This document shows positions 22,006 to 31,819 of a stretch of 42,421 nucleotides of DNA, one piece after another. This stretch comes from Branchiostoma floridae (Eukaryota > Chordata > Leptocardii > Amphioxiformes > Branchiostomatidae): NCBI RefSeq assembly GCF_000003815.2, contig NC_049979.1, forward strand, positions 30,572,859-30,615,279, read 5' to 3'. Under the pieces are notes generated by a model that made no database searches, was not told where the DNA came from, and saw only the letters and a program-made list of their open reading frames with translations. The position numbers and the translations under genes are program-made. How positions within the stretch are numbered: the stretch's first letter is position 1; each line of letters begins with the position of its first letter.

Positions 22006-22848
22006 ACCTGTGGAGGAGCATCCCGTAACGACACCAGCCATCACATTTTGGAGGTGTTCGCTGGGGATGTGAAGATCATTTATGTGGATCTCACCAATGA
22101 CGGCGTTGATGTGGTCAACGTTATTGTTTTATGTGTTATTTTATTGATATTTTGATGCAACAGTCGATTTTAGCCCAGTCAATATAAGTCTTTATCTTCA
22201 AAAGACAATGAAAGGTATTTGCTTTGTCCATGGAAATGAATGGACAGGACAGTTTGTGTCATGTGCACAAACAAGAAAGGATGGATGATAGAATACTTTT
22301 AAAATACAGCTACTGCCTATATCACTTTTTTCGGCGCACCTTCCTATGTGACGGTCTCCATGCTTTCTCCCAAAAAGCGTAAGCAGGCCTTCTTCATCTC
22401 CCGTAAATCGTAGAGACACGGTTTCATTTTACACAGTTTGTAGCAGGCCATAACGTACACATACATTCCATTCCATAGTAAAAACCACAAACCCTTTGTC
22501 TTCGCATTATATTCTACAACTTCTCAATGCATTTCACAGATAACATTGACCACCTACTGCCAAGATTCCAAGTAACTTGCCTTTTAGATTCTTAATGACA
22601 TACAAAAGTCTCCAATAATGTCGGCCTGACGTAGAAAACGCTCATCCTGACATGCACCTCACAGTTTCATATTTAAAACCAACAACATCCTCTCAACACC
22701 TCGCCTTCTCACTTCCACTTACAAGTGACGCTCTGTGGACGACACATAACTAAAGCTAGCCAATGACACGTCTACATATAAACCCTCCACCACCGCACCA
22801 TCACCCATTTCACGAAGGTTGAGTTCTGCGAACGCTTGTTTAGTTTGT
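22006..22848. other. Nothing recognised
   Basis: Non-coding. Short open frames lack motifs. A stretch around 22040-22130 has a mildly coding-like frame (AGDVKIIYVDLTNDG) that I cannot assign. Confidence 0.35.
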
Positions 22849-23238
22849 TTAGGTACAGGTACAGTACACAGATGTTTAGGTCCGGACCTGTACTTAAACA
22901 TTTTTTAAGTACAATACAGGTACGGGTATTTAGGTACACAGCCCTACAAGAAATTCATTCCTGTATTCAAGACAAGAACTGGTGTGATAAAAGTGACACT
23001 AGTGTGGTAGACTGGCATCACCAACAAAGTTGGTAACCACACTCATGGCTTCCATATTGGTGTCACTTTTACAAATATCCAATAAGTCCTGGGTACTTCG
23101 CATGTGTCACTTCTATAAGTACAATTATTATTAGGCTACAACACAGCATATTTGGGTACTAGTACTTATCAGTTAGGTCCAGGTTTAGGTCTGGACCTGG
23201 TCATCACCTGTATTCTGTACCAGTACCCACCCCTAGCC
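22849..23238. repeat. Degraded hAT-MITE pieces and a hairpin
   Basis: Fragments with ggtacaggtacag, ggtccggacctg and cagcccta (22849-22946), and a short one with TGGGTACTAGTAC (about 23153) facing GTACCAGTACCCA (about 23220), resemble decayed or internally deleted relatives of the hAT MITE at 10040-10472. Between them, AAAAGTGACAC (22989-22999) pairs with GTGTCACTTTT (23060-23070), extending imperfectly inward through GTGTGGT and ACCACAC, to form an 82-bp hairpin. Confidence 0.45.
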
Positions 23239-23294
23239 AGGACCAAAGTCAAGAGCATTCAAACTTTACCTCATGGGTGGCAAAAATCTCTTAA

Positions 23295-24243
23295 CCCTAT
23301 TCAGACCGGGGGGGGGGGGGCTTTTGAGGCCCGCGCTAACTTCGATGTCCTATAACACCAGAACGGCTTACGCTAGAGCCACCAAATTTGATGAGTTTTC
23401 CTAGAATATTGTTGGCAAAAATTTTACGAAGTTTGACAAATTTTCCATTTTTTCTTGTTGCCATGGCAACCGTTTGTTGACAGGCAGTTTTGCCAAAAAT
23501 CACTATTTTTGGTTCTAACTATGTATTTTTCACATTTATTTGCTATATTACTGCGATGTTGTTACATAAATAAAATCTTATATTATTCAGCATATCTTTC
23601 ATAATTATATATGCATAAATTATGCTAATTTCATGACGTCATCAGCCCAAAATCCAAGATGGCGGACCGAATGGCTAGATCAATAATAACAAGCTAATTA
23701 TCCCTTAAAATGTGTAACTACCTGGTATTTTTTCATCAAAAACCATCTAAATTAATGAATTTAGTCTATTTCCATTGCCCTTTGTGATTATTTGTTGCAA
23801 AAAAAGTATTTTTAAAAATTCAAGGTGGTGGATATAATATGGCGGAGCCCACCTCGTATCTTAGATGTGCATGACGTCATTTTATGACGTCATATTGACG
23901 TCATTGATGTTGCTATTGGCAACGCAAGTCGTAATAAACATTATTATTCTGTAATCTGCACTTGTTGTTACATTTTTGTAGCATAACTTGAAGTTTTCTG
24001 AGAATACCCATTTTTCATGGGTTTGGCCAATGTAATCAAATTGATGACGTCATAATTACGTCATATTACGTCAACGTAACGTCAAACGTCACATACTTGT
24101 CAGATATTATGTCGAAATTATGTCCTGAAAATTTGGTGGCCCTACGGCACGTCGTTTTAGAGTTATAGGACTTAGAAGTGGAGGGCCTCAGAAGCCCCCC
24201 CCCCCGGTCCAGGGATGACCAAAAAAGCCCGGTCTGAATAGGG
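23295..24243. mobile_element. piggyBac-type MITE (TTAA target), copy B
   Basis: 949 bp flanked by TTAA (23291-23294, 24244-24247). Terminal inverted repeats begin CCCTATTCAGACCGGG and continue into GCTTTT; the left copy has an expanded G-run (about 23308-23320) and there is a C-run near the right end (about 24196-24205). The interior shares a block order with copy A at 5750-6711: gttgccatggcaac, a tatgctaattt block, TGACGTCA and AATCCAAGATGGCGG. It holds five perfect TGACGTCA palindromes (23634, 23872, 23885, 23896, 24045). No transposase is encoded. Confidence 0.9.
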
Positions 24244-24309
24244 TTAACACTGCCAACTGCATTTCACATCACTGCCAACATAGATGTTGGGACAGCCTTA
24301 CACAACAAC

Positions 24310-24631
24310 ATGAAGTACCACAGCTTTATGGCCTATGCAAATTAGGAGGGTCACACATTCCTTCTCAAGAATAGAGGATGAATGTCACTTTGTAGTAGAG
24401 TGCAGACGAAACCTATTTCCTTATTTCATACACCTAAGTGCTGTAGAAAAATTCATATTCCTAATGCAAATAGACAAACCATCGATCGTAAAACACTGTT
24501 TGAATCTCTCATGTATTGCAATTAGCCCACGGGCAAGAATTTGCAATAAACAATTTATCTTCACTATGAGTATGACAGAAAAGCCAGGAGAAGTTGAATG
24601 TATCCAACTTCACTTTGTATCAGTTAGCTGA
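24310..24631 (+). pseudogene. 3' end of a LINE (EDE-H-C tail)
   Basis: The plus strand encodes IEDECHFVVECRRNLF then HLSAVEKFIFLM and IVKHCLNLSCIA. This corresponds to the C-terminal EDExHFxxxC motif of several LINE proteins, as also seen at 3950 and 37960. The 3'UTR-like part has gggcaagaatttgcaataaa (about 24533), nearly identical to the end of the fragment at 27970-28340, so the two belong to one family. It is strongly 5'-truncated; homology probably ends near 24570 although the frame continues. Confidence 0.6.
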
Positions 24632-24893
24632 ATCTTTTCAACAAGTCTTGTACTGACCTGTTCTTAGCCCGGTGTGGCAAAAATGTGCAATAATGGTCTT
24701 CGTTCATCAATAATAATTTCAACCGCACGACTCGGGGCCTGTTGTAGAATTTCCTTGGGCATTTAGGGGACATGTTGGCTCTAGGCTAGAGTAGAGGAGT
24801 TGGTCTGTTGGCTGTTGTATTTGTAGCAGTTTTGCGGTTTTACACTTCAAGTATTCTTTTTTATATCTATGACCAGTATGACGTTATATCTGT
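24632..24893. other. Nothing recognised
   Basis: Short non-coding stretch; no motif supported. Confidence 0.4.
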
Positions 24894-25067
24894 ATACTGT
24901 AAATGCAAAAATGTTCGCGGTGGATTAATGTTCGCCGTTTTCCTGGTGACCACTTCACCTTGAACTTAAAACCACCGCGAACATTTTTCTATAATGGTAT
25001 TAGACTGTGTCCTTTTTCCCGCTACCGCGAAATTAAATCCCGACAAACTTAAATGCATTTACAGTAT
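24894..25067. mobile_element. Short MITE with ATACTGTAAATGCA ends
   Basis: 174 bp with perfect 14-bp inverted ends, ATACTGTAAATGCA (24894-24907) and TGCATTTACAGTAT (25054-25067). Internally AAATGTTCGCGGTGG faces CCACCGCGAACATTT, a second inverted pair. This sequence pattern recurs in many animal genomes. A TA target is likely (Tc1/mariner-like), which is inference from the ends. Confidence 0.75.
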
Positions 25068-25679
25068 TTCAGTAACTCAAATCATTGACAGCTAGGTGGT
25101 TCTGTCAAATTGATAGAAATTGTATGATGAAAGACTGAGAATTCAAAATCCATTCTTTTCAAAATGATGGAAAATCTGGTCAATGATCGGTAAGATAAAA
25201 CCACCTAGATCAGACCAAGAAGGTTAAAATACCTCCTTGATAAAAAAAAAAAATAATGTTTTGGCCATGGGAACCAGCCAAGGCAGTGCTAATTACCTTA
25301 TGCAAAGTCAGGCATACAGCTGTGAACTACCCCAGCCAAAGCTTCCTTTGTTTAACACTTTCTTTGATGCTGGGTGGTAATGAGATTATGAGATTATAAT
25401 CTAAATCCCTCTAGGCTTAATGTAAATGAGCTTGTCTCTTGCACAACTACAAATACGTACAAGTATGAATTTGTCCCCAAGGGTCTGTGGACAAACAGTT
25501 TCACTTTGAGCTAGTTTGAACATCTCATTCAATCTTCAAACAAATAGTTTAAAGCAAACACTGAGTCTGTACATGAAAATTTTAACAGGTGTAAGTTACT
25601 CCTAGAAGTAGAGAAGTAGGGCAGAGAGCCATTCATTTTGTCAAAACAATAATTTTACAACATAACAGCTGGGACTTAC
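25068..25679. other. Non-coding stretch, probable intron of the minus-strand gene
   Basis: No further exon of the gene at 25680-26558 could be recognised. A 10-bp inverted pair, CTAGGTGGTT (about 25093) and AACCACCTAG (about 25200), suggests another small degenerate MITE. Confidence 0.4.
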
Positions 25680-25790
25680 CAAGGAGGTTATACCATGTGA
25701 ATTCTTCCACCACTACTTCATCAAGTTCATGCTCCACAAAGGTGCTGTGGTCGAGAAGTACAGGTCCATGTGTGCAGTCCGCTCTGCCAT
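25680..25790 (-). CDS. Exon 2 of an unidentified minus-strand gene
   Basis: On the minus strand the acceptor tttatttgtag precedes the exon at 25790 and the strong donor CTTG|gtaagtcc follows at 25680. The exon is 111 bp, entering and leaving in phase 1, and reads GRADCTHGPVLLDHSTFVEH then ELDEVVVEEFTWYNLL. It joins in phase to exon 1 at 26468-26558 with no stop. The acidic, aromatic-containing sequence has the look of a conserved intracellular protein, but I do not recognise the family. Later exons, at lower coordinates, were not found in the window. Confidence 0.72.
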
Positions 25791-26053
25791 CTACAAATAA
25801 AGCAAAATTGAGAAACAGGTACTTATATAAACCACCTTTAATCAAGGTGGTTAAAAATCTTTGTAACCTCATCAAACAGGCCTTGCTTTAATCAATGATA
25901 CAACAGTTTATAATTTGTGACTCTGGAGAAATTATTAGCCATGGTCTATATTTGTTCATGTTATACATATACTTATCCCATTCCCCCTTATTATGATGGA
26001 CGTCTGTTATCCCAAGTGCACGAGTGCCACGGTGACTGAGTAAGGCAATATCA

Positions 26054-26263
26054 TACTCTCCAAGCAGAGGTTAGGCTTCGGCTGTTTTTAAAAACGTTTT
26101 GTTAGTTGTTTTTATCGGGCTTTCTATTTTGAATGGTATCTTGTATTGTCAAAATCTAATAATACAAGATACAATAAAAAATAGAAAGCCCGATAAAAAC
26201 AACTAAAAAACCGTTTAAAAAAACAGCCGGAGCCTAACCTCTACTTGACTTGGAGATAGAGTA
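26054..26263. mobile_element. Foldback MITE, TACTCTCCAAGC family, copy 1
   Basis: About 210 bp and almost wholly palindromic. TACTCTCCAAGCAGAGGTTA on the left faces its complement at the right end, and AACTAAAAAACCG and GAAAGCCCGATAAAAACAAC face their complements internally, leaving a short loop. The right terminus has a small duplication (ggagatagagta). A second copy lies at 29580-29776. It sits in the intron between exons 1 and 2 of the minus-strand gene. Confidence 0.8.
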
Positions 26264-26467
26264 GGTCCTCAGACAACAGCTCCCCGGGGGTCCTCGGGCG
26301 CGGCGGGCACTCGTCTTGCCCGCCAAACCAGCTGGCGCTGGCTGGGGCCGGGTACAAAATTTGTTGACAGGCGAAGAGCAACTTATATAACGCCCTTGCT
26401 TAAAAACTTACTGTGTTGTGACACTTGATTGCCATTAAAATAACATCAAATCGCGCGTTGTACCCAC

Positions 26468-26558
26468 CTTCTGTATCCAATTTGTTGTTGTTTCCGTTTG
26501 AGATCTCTCTCCAACTTGGGTCCAAGGCCGAAACTTGCTCTCTCAGATAAGCTGCCAT
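26468..26558 (-). CDS. Exon 1 of an unidentified minus-strand gene
   Basis: ATG at 26558-26556 on the minus strand, reading MAAYLREQVSALDPSWREIS then NGNNNKLDTE plus one base, and ending at the donor ACAGAAG|gtgggta (26468/26467). The exon is 91 bp, phase 1 out, matching the phase-1 entry of exon 2. G at +4 supports the start. The upstream side is CpG-bearing with a CCAAT box. The two exons together give the first 67 or so residues. No signal peptide is visible. Family not recognised; the fitting phases, two good donors and a good acceptor make a real gene likely. Confidence 0.72.
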
Positions 26559-26770
26559 CGGACGGTCCACGCCTGGAGAATCTCTACTGATAAATAGGAA
26601 CAGGGCTATCTTTAGAGAACCTAGCTAGACAAGACATGAGTTTTTGAGGTACTTTCAAGAGGAATAATAAGATCTCTCACTTGATCTCTCACACAGCTGA
26701 CCCACTCGCGAGTTCGTGTAATCCGCGCTCGCATCATGTGATTGGAAGGGCCTATATAAAACAAAGGGGA
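26559..26770 (-). promoter_or_regulatory. Probable promoter of the minus-strand gene
   Basis: Upstream of exon 1 (higher coordinates) lies a CpG-bearing patch (cactcgcgagttcgtg, tccgcgctcgc at 26702-26733). On the minus strand CCAATCACATGATG (26745-26732) joins a CCAAT box to an E-box-like CACATG. The arrangement fits a broad CpG-type promoter; the start of transcription cannot be fixed from sequence alone. Confidence 0.4.
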
Positions 26771-27099
26771 TGAGAAAACAATCCCTCAAAATATCATTCA
26801 CAGTAAGATGTAAGGTGTAAATGATCTAAATGATCATACCTGTAATTGCAGTTATGATCAAATATAAGATTGATTGCTATTATTTCCTGACAACATAATA
26901 ATAACGTTTATTAAAGTTTATTGAAGAATAATATTGAAGATGAATGGTTTCTTCCTTAGGGGGAACGAGATCGGCAGCTCTCGATCCCGGGTTACAGTAG
27001 GTCATTCATACCATAACGTCCTTGCTTTATGTGGTTTATAGGCCATGTACAGTAGCCTCTATCAGGCTCCGCTGATCAGTGTTCTAATAGTAGAAATTG

Positions 27100-27340
27100 G
27101 ACAAATAGAGTCAAAAGTACGCAAGGGGAGTCCTCCGGCCAGAGGAGTTATATCCTCATCGTGCTATGGCCGGTCCCGTCTAATCTCCAAGCAGATCCTA
27201 CAGTGCCATAAGATAATTTTAAAGCTGACCAAGGAGTGTAGCCGGCCAAGGGAGTCAAACGGAAGTTTGATACTATACATTACGCACCGTGGATCTGGTT
27301 CGAGATTAGGTCCCCTCGCGTACTATTGACTCTATTTGTC
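27100..27340. mobile_element. MITE with GACAAATAGAGTC ends
   Basis: 241 bp. The left end GACAAATAGAGTCAAAAGTA and the reverse complement of the right end GACAAATAGAGTCAATAGTA match over about 30 bp, continuing through CGC(A/G)AGGGGA. The interior has further short symmetry. No clear target duplication, no coding capacity. Confidence 0.7.
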
Positions 27341-27791
27341 AACTACATGCATTAGACCACCGATCCGCAGAGCCTGGTAGAGGTAATACTGTAATAATTA
27401 TAGGGCTGCTGGCATCAACGTGCGCACTGTAAATCGTACAAAGCAGCTTCAAAATGAGCAAATAAAATTTCCGTAGGCCACGCATTAACATCATGGGTGA
27501 TATTCTCTGTTTTATAGCCCTCACTGATGCCATGCGAATAAAAAAACGTTTGCCCTCCTAAAAAAGTTGCCTTCATTATTTGTGTATTGATACCAGTAAG
27601 CTTATAACATAGAAGGTTTTAAAAGACCTGTACAACAGGATATGCTATGAAAAAATATTTAGAACTAGACAATTTTGATGTACGCTCCGCAATCAGCTAA
27701 ATTAAAAGTAGCGCCCACCCCCTGGAAATAGAGAAGGGGCGGTACAAGAAGTTACCTGCTTTCGCTCTTTGTGAAAGAACTTGTATTTACT
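27341..27791. other. Nothing recognised
   Basis: Non-coding stretch between two MITEs; it ends with the 9-bp target copy of the next element (27783-27791). Confidence 0.4.
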
Positions 27792-27940
27792 TAGCCTCCA
27801 TAGCAGGCTCTTTATGGACTTTTTTGGCACTTTTGCTGGCCATTTCTTTTTGTACTGGGTCGCTGATTGCTGGCCTCTCTCATAGCCGTCCATTTAAAAT
27901 GTGCCAAAAAAAGTCCATAGAGAGCCTGCTATGGAGGCTA
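27792..27940. mobile_element. MITE, TAGCCTCC family, copy 1 (9-bp target duplication)
   Basis: 149 bp flanked by a perfect 9-bp duplication GTATTTACT (27783-27791, 27941-27949). Inverted ends begin TAGCCTCCATAGCAGGCTC and continue through the GGACTTTTTTGGCA region. A 9-bp duplication is typical of Mutator-like (MULE) elements. A second, longer copy at 28522-28714 retains the full inner palindrome, which is half deleted here. Confidence 0.82.
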
Positions 27941-27969
27941 GTATTTACTAGTCCTGTACGTCAAACACT

Positions 27970-28340
27970 GTGAAAGACGAAACACAACTTATTTCAAACT
28001 GTTCTTTCTACTATCACGAAAGAAAAGGACTTTTGAAAAAGGCCACTAAACTCCTACCCAATTCGCCTGTGTTTTACAGACTAAAGGAAAACTACCTTCC
28101 TCCTAACATCACAGAACCCACACATCATAGAAAAGGTGTGGTCCTCCGTGTCCCACTGTCTCAGGAAAAGAAGTAAACCCCAACAAGTTACAGTTTAGAG
28201 TTAGCTATTACTAGCGTTAGACTCTAGAGTAGACCTATTCCATACTGTTCTACACTATCTGTTTGTTTGTCCCTTTCATGCTACACATGTGTACCTGCAA
28301 GTAGTCATCGGACAAGAATTTGCAATAAACTATTATCATT
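27970..28340 (+). pseudogene. 3' end of a LINE, same family as 24310-24631
   Basis: The frame reads VKDETQLISNCSFYYHERKG then LLKKATKLLPN, a decayed version of the EDExHFxxxCxxYxxER C-terminal motif (Gln-Leu in place of His-Phe). The frame ends at 28176; the 3'UTR ends in gacaagaatttgcaataaac at about 28310-28331, which matches the end of the copy near 24533. 5'-truncated. An AT-rich short tail follows. Confidence 0.6.
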
Positions 28341-28521
28341 ATAATAATATGTTTACTGTAAGTTCTTGCCCGAGAGCTAGTTGCAAGTGACACAAATGGC
28401 GTATACAGACAATGTTAAACAATATAGTAAGCAACTATATTGAATAATTCTATATTCTAACGCTAAAATGTATCTTATTGGGTTTGACGTCAGTTTTGAG
28501 ACAGCAGAAGACGTATGGACA

Positions 28522-28714
28522 TAGCCTCAATAGCAGACTCTCTTAGGCCTTTTTTTAATATACACTTTTGCTGGCCATTTCTTTTTGTACTGGGTCGCTG
28601 ATTGCTGGCCTTATCTGACTGCCGTCCTTAGTCAGCGACCCAGCACAAAAAGAAATGGCCAACAAACGTGTATTATGAGCAAAAAAGACCTCAGAGAGCC
28701 TGCTAGGGAGGCTA
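28522..28714. mobile_element. MITE, TAGCCTCC family, copy 2
   Basis: 193 bp. The left end TAGCCTCAATAGCAGACTC faces the right end GAGCCTGCTAGGGAGGCTA. A long inner palindrome pairs GGCCATTTCTTTTTGTACTG with CAGCACAAAAAGAAATGGCC. Only 5 of 9 flanking bases agree, so the target duplication seen at copy 1 is not clear here. More diverged at the ends than copy 1 but more complete inside. Confidence 0.75.
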
Positions 28715-29189
28715 AAATGAACCCACCTAAAATATGTGGGTTTTGTGATGTTAAGAGGAGGGTACTAGTAGTTTTCTTTCTGTCTATAAGCGTAGAAAGA
28801 TTAGGATGGAATTTAGTGACTTCTAGATCTTTGAACAGCTTTTTTTCTTTGTTGATCGTAGAAGGGACATGTCGTCTTCTACCATATACAACATATAGTA
28901 TTTAGAAGTCATTTCGCACACATTTAACTTCTTTGCCCTTATTCTTTTTCAAGGAGGTGGGCACTAATTCTAACAGCGTAGATCGGATTCATCTAGTTCT
29001 AGATATTTTTCATAGTATATGCTATCTTATAAGACTTATAAAACCTTAACTTACCCGAATCTAAACTCAAATTATGACAGAAGGTTTGGGTATACTTGTG
29101 AACGGATGTACATAGTTTTACGTGCTTTGGGTAACAGTTGTTTTGTTTTTTTTGCTAGGGATCTGCCTGAAAAAGTTATATTCAGGCCT
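28715..29189. other. Nothing recognised
   Basis: Non-coding; no repeat boundary or exon signal supported. Confidence 0.4.
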
Positions 29190-29385
29190 AAATAGCAATA
29201 GGAATGAACCATTTCCAACTTTTCTTGCCCAAATGAGAATGTTTGTTTCGGAAAGTAATGGCCGTATTTGTGAAGATAATGACTTTTGTTTTCTTTAAGT
29301 TAACATCAAGTTTCCATTTTATACAAAAGTTTCTTATCATTATCATCTCAGTGGTATAGGAGGTTGAACATATTACCAAACATAT
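29190..29385 (-). pseudogene. RT-domain fragment of a LINE, minus strand
   Basis: The minus strand encodes FCIKWKLDVNLKKTKVIIF, the conserved W(K/D)LxVNxxKTKxxIF motif that follows the catalytic (Y/F)ADD box in LINE reverse transcriptases (compare KLAFNRDKTKVMIF at about 2780-2820). Sequence before and after this motif has decayed, and the ADD box itself is not visible. Clade not determinable. Confidence 0.55.
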
Positions 29386-29579
29386 TGAATACCGTTACAT
29401 TAGATTCATCATTTCTTTTTTTCAAATTTTCTTCTTTGTCCTGTTGGTAAAGATACCAAAGATTAGATTCCATCATAACTCCACTCACCTGCAGCTGATT
29501 GCAGTGCTGTCGCCTTCATGGCCGGGGAGGTCACTGACGTCTTCAACTGTCGGACAACCGGATGTTTCGTACTCTCCAA

Positions 29580-29776
29580 GCGGAGGTTAGGCTATTTTGT
29601 GACGTTTTCTTAGTTGTTTTTATCGGGCTTTGTATTCTGCCATGTTTTCTGCAAGTCCGCAAGCCAAATAGGTTTTGACCATACAAGATACAATACAAAA
29701 TAGAAAGCCCGATAAAAACGACTAAAAAACGTTAAAAAAAAGAACCAGCAGGAGCCTAACCTCTGCTTGGAGAGTA
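29580..29776. mobile_element. Foldback MITE, TACTCTCCAAGC family, copy 2
   Basis: 197 bp. The left end TACTCTCCAAGCGGAGGTTA faces CCTCTGCTTGGAGAGTA at the right end; GTTGTTTTTATCGGGCTTT faces AAAGCCCGATAAAAACGAC. Compared with copy 1 at 26054, the centre has an unpaired insert (about 29635-29680) and the arm region after TTAGGCT is shorter. Confidence 0.8.
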
Positions 29777-31370
29777 ATATTTTGACCCTCATCCGGATAC
29801 ATCCTCTCGCTGTCGGGTCCAGCAGTGGTGGCCAATCCGCTACTCGTCCGCTCCTCCCGGCTTCCAGCCTACTTCCTCTCTCCTAAAACATGAAGCAGCC
29901 CCCGTTGCCACTTCCCCGGCTATTCTGCGCACTGCATCCTCCCTAGCTCTTCCTCTTATTAATCTCAGCACTGTCAATAACTTCCACGCTGACTAGGCTG
30001 GATGCCTCTACAGTCTATACCCCACTTCTTGCGGGAATAACCAGGCCTGACATCCTTTCTCTTTACAACACTGTACATAGTAGATCCTGGTACTGTACTA
30101 GCTCTCTTTTCTCTCGTGTGCTTCTTCACATCTTTTCCTCCCACGGCACAGTAAGCTCAATCAGTATGATATTCTATCTCTCCTCTGACCAGAAAATTGA
30201 CGTTGACATTAGTAAGTGTTTTGCAAAGTATGTATTCCTATCTACGTCATATATTTGCTCTTTTTGCAGCTGCTTTGTACGATCTAAAGCACGGTTGATA
30301 TTGATGCGCGCGCGGATGTTATCCATATAATGAAACTAGAGTTCCACGAAATCATACCTTTGCCAAATGAACCAGGTTTGTTATGTAGATAAATGTCTTT
30401 AGACATAAATATGCTACTCATTACATATAATTTAATTGTTATTTGATAAAGTCACACAAACTCTTATCGACTAGGTTTCGGCAACCTCATACCTCCATGA
30501 AATTTTAAGTGCTTCTGTAAATGTTATGCACATGACTTACTAGGGGGCCCAAAATCTAATCATCTAGTCTTGGTGCGGACAATACCAGCCAGTACTGACG
30601 TAATATCATAAATATCAAAGATTTCAGGCAAGAAACAGTCCCTTGAGACTTGCAAAATCTAACAGGCGTCAGGGCAACCCTACAGAGGTGGAGTAGAGAT
30701 ACAATTTTAATGTGGGAATCTCATACTCTTTATTTATACGCCTCTCGGAGTCTGTTTACTTTAACTTCCTCTCCCTCCCTCACTCCCACTTTGTATGATA
30801 GGGGTCAGGTATGTGGTAGGGGTGAGAACAATGAAGGTCATGTTCGATAATGGACCCCTAGTGGCTTCCCAAGGTACTGCAGCAAAACTTCAATTTTTTA
30901 TATCTCATTTTATGGACATGCGGTGGTCGTGATATCTGAGAGGTAGATAGCTCTTTGGGCAGACAGTAAGCGCTATAAGATTGGCCCTAGCGTCATATAT
31001 CACCGATACATATTACATAACTAAGAATGTAAACCTGTGCATGCGGTAAAGGATTACGCTGTTGATGATATACCTGATTGTTACAAGATGACAAATGTTC
31101 ACTGTAAGGTACTGTAACACGCACCACAAAAGTGACAGACTAATGTATCATTGATGTCAGAAGATTCTACGAATCAAGAGATGATTTCAATGTTCTTTAT
31201 GGTAAAAAAAACCCAGTTCAGAAATGTGCCATGTTTCACCTCTTGACTTCTTTTGATTCTCCTAATCTTTCTCCGATTTATCTGGTCACTTGAAATTTCA
31301 TCGAATGTATTGTCAAGGTGTTAAAGCTTGTTGCGAATAAAAGATATTTCCACTTTTGAATCTAGTCTAC
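29777..31370. other. Non-coding stretch
   Basis: No gene recognised. A C-rich segment at 29815-30000 and scattered diffuse repeat pieces (for example ctagggggcccaaaatctaa at 30540) are all I can point to. The open frames at 30118 and 30650 have no domains. Confidence 0.4.
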
Positions 31371-31817
31371 TCTCAAAATTTGCCCCTAAAAATTGCAGGA
31401 AATTGGGATTCAGGGGGACCAGATTTCAAAATTTCTAAAGTCCCCCCTTGGGACGGCTCCCGCCTTCGGCGCTGAACATGGTGGAAATATGCTGCCGGAG
31501 CGTCGTTTACAAGCAAAATGTGCCCCTGAACTGCAGAAAATGAAAAGTTCCAAGGGTCCAGATTTTAAAAGTTTATCCGCCCTTCAGACGGCTTGCGCTT
31601 TCGGCGCTCACGTAGTGAAAATATGTTTGGGCGGTATGTCTTTGCCCTCAAAAGTTTTTTTTTTTTCTAGAAATTTCATAAGATTTAGCTTGATCTGTGA
31701 GCAAAATCTGACTCTCAAAATGCAGGAAATGGCGTTTCAGATGGTGCGAATTTCAAAAACTCCCCGAAACTACCTTGCGACGGCTCGTACCTTCGGCGCT
31801 TGAAATGGTGAAAATGC
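31371..31817 (+). repeat. Three degenerate tandem units containing CTTCGGCGCT
   Basis: Three units, starting at about 31371, 31515 and 31700, follow the same order: ctcaaaat, then a tgcaggaaat-like block, then a cagattttcaaaa-like block, then gacggct(c/t)g and ccttcggcgctgaa-like blocks ending in atggtgaaaat. Lengths differ through local insertions such as a T-run at 31656-31668. A single diverged unit start recurs at 38528-38569, on the far side of the nested LINEs, so the array was the original target. Confidence 0.75.
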
Positions 31818-31819
31818 AT

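Noticed and set aside
23308-24205. G-run and C-run as a possible quadruplex pair
   Set aside because: They are expanded homopolymers in the terminal repeats of the TTAA MITE; slippage explains them.
27292-27310. tRNA B-box-like ggttcgagatt
   Set aside because: It lies in a MITE arm with no A box or cloverleaf around it.
29489-29570. Possible minus-strand exon with CCGGCCATGAAGG start and GCAG|gtgagt donor
   Set aside because: A good donor and a TGACGTC site are present, but the upstream side runs into a foldback MITE, no partner exon is seen, and an alternative open frame through the same bases is equally likely.
31393-31803. 136-codon plus-strand frame
   Set aside because: It is a reading of the degenerate tandem array; the frame is open because the units repeat, and there is no start codon of quality.
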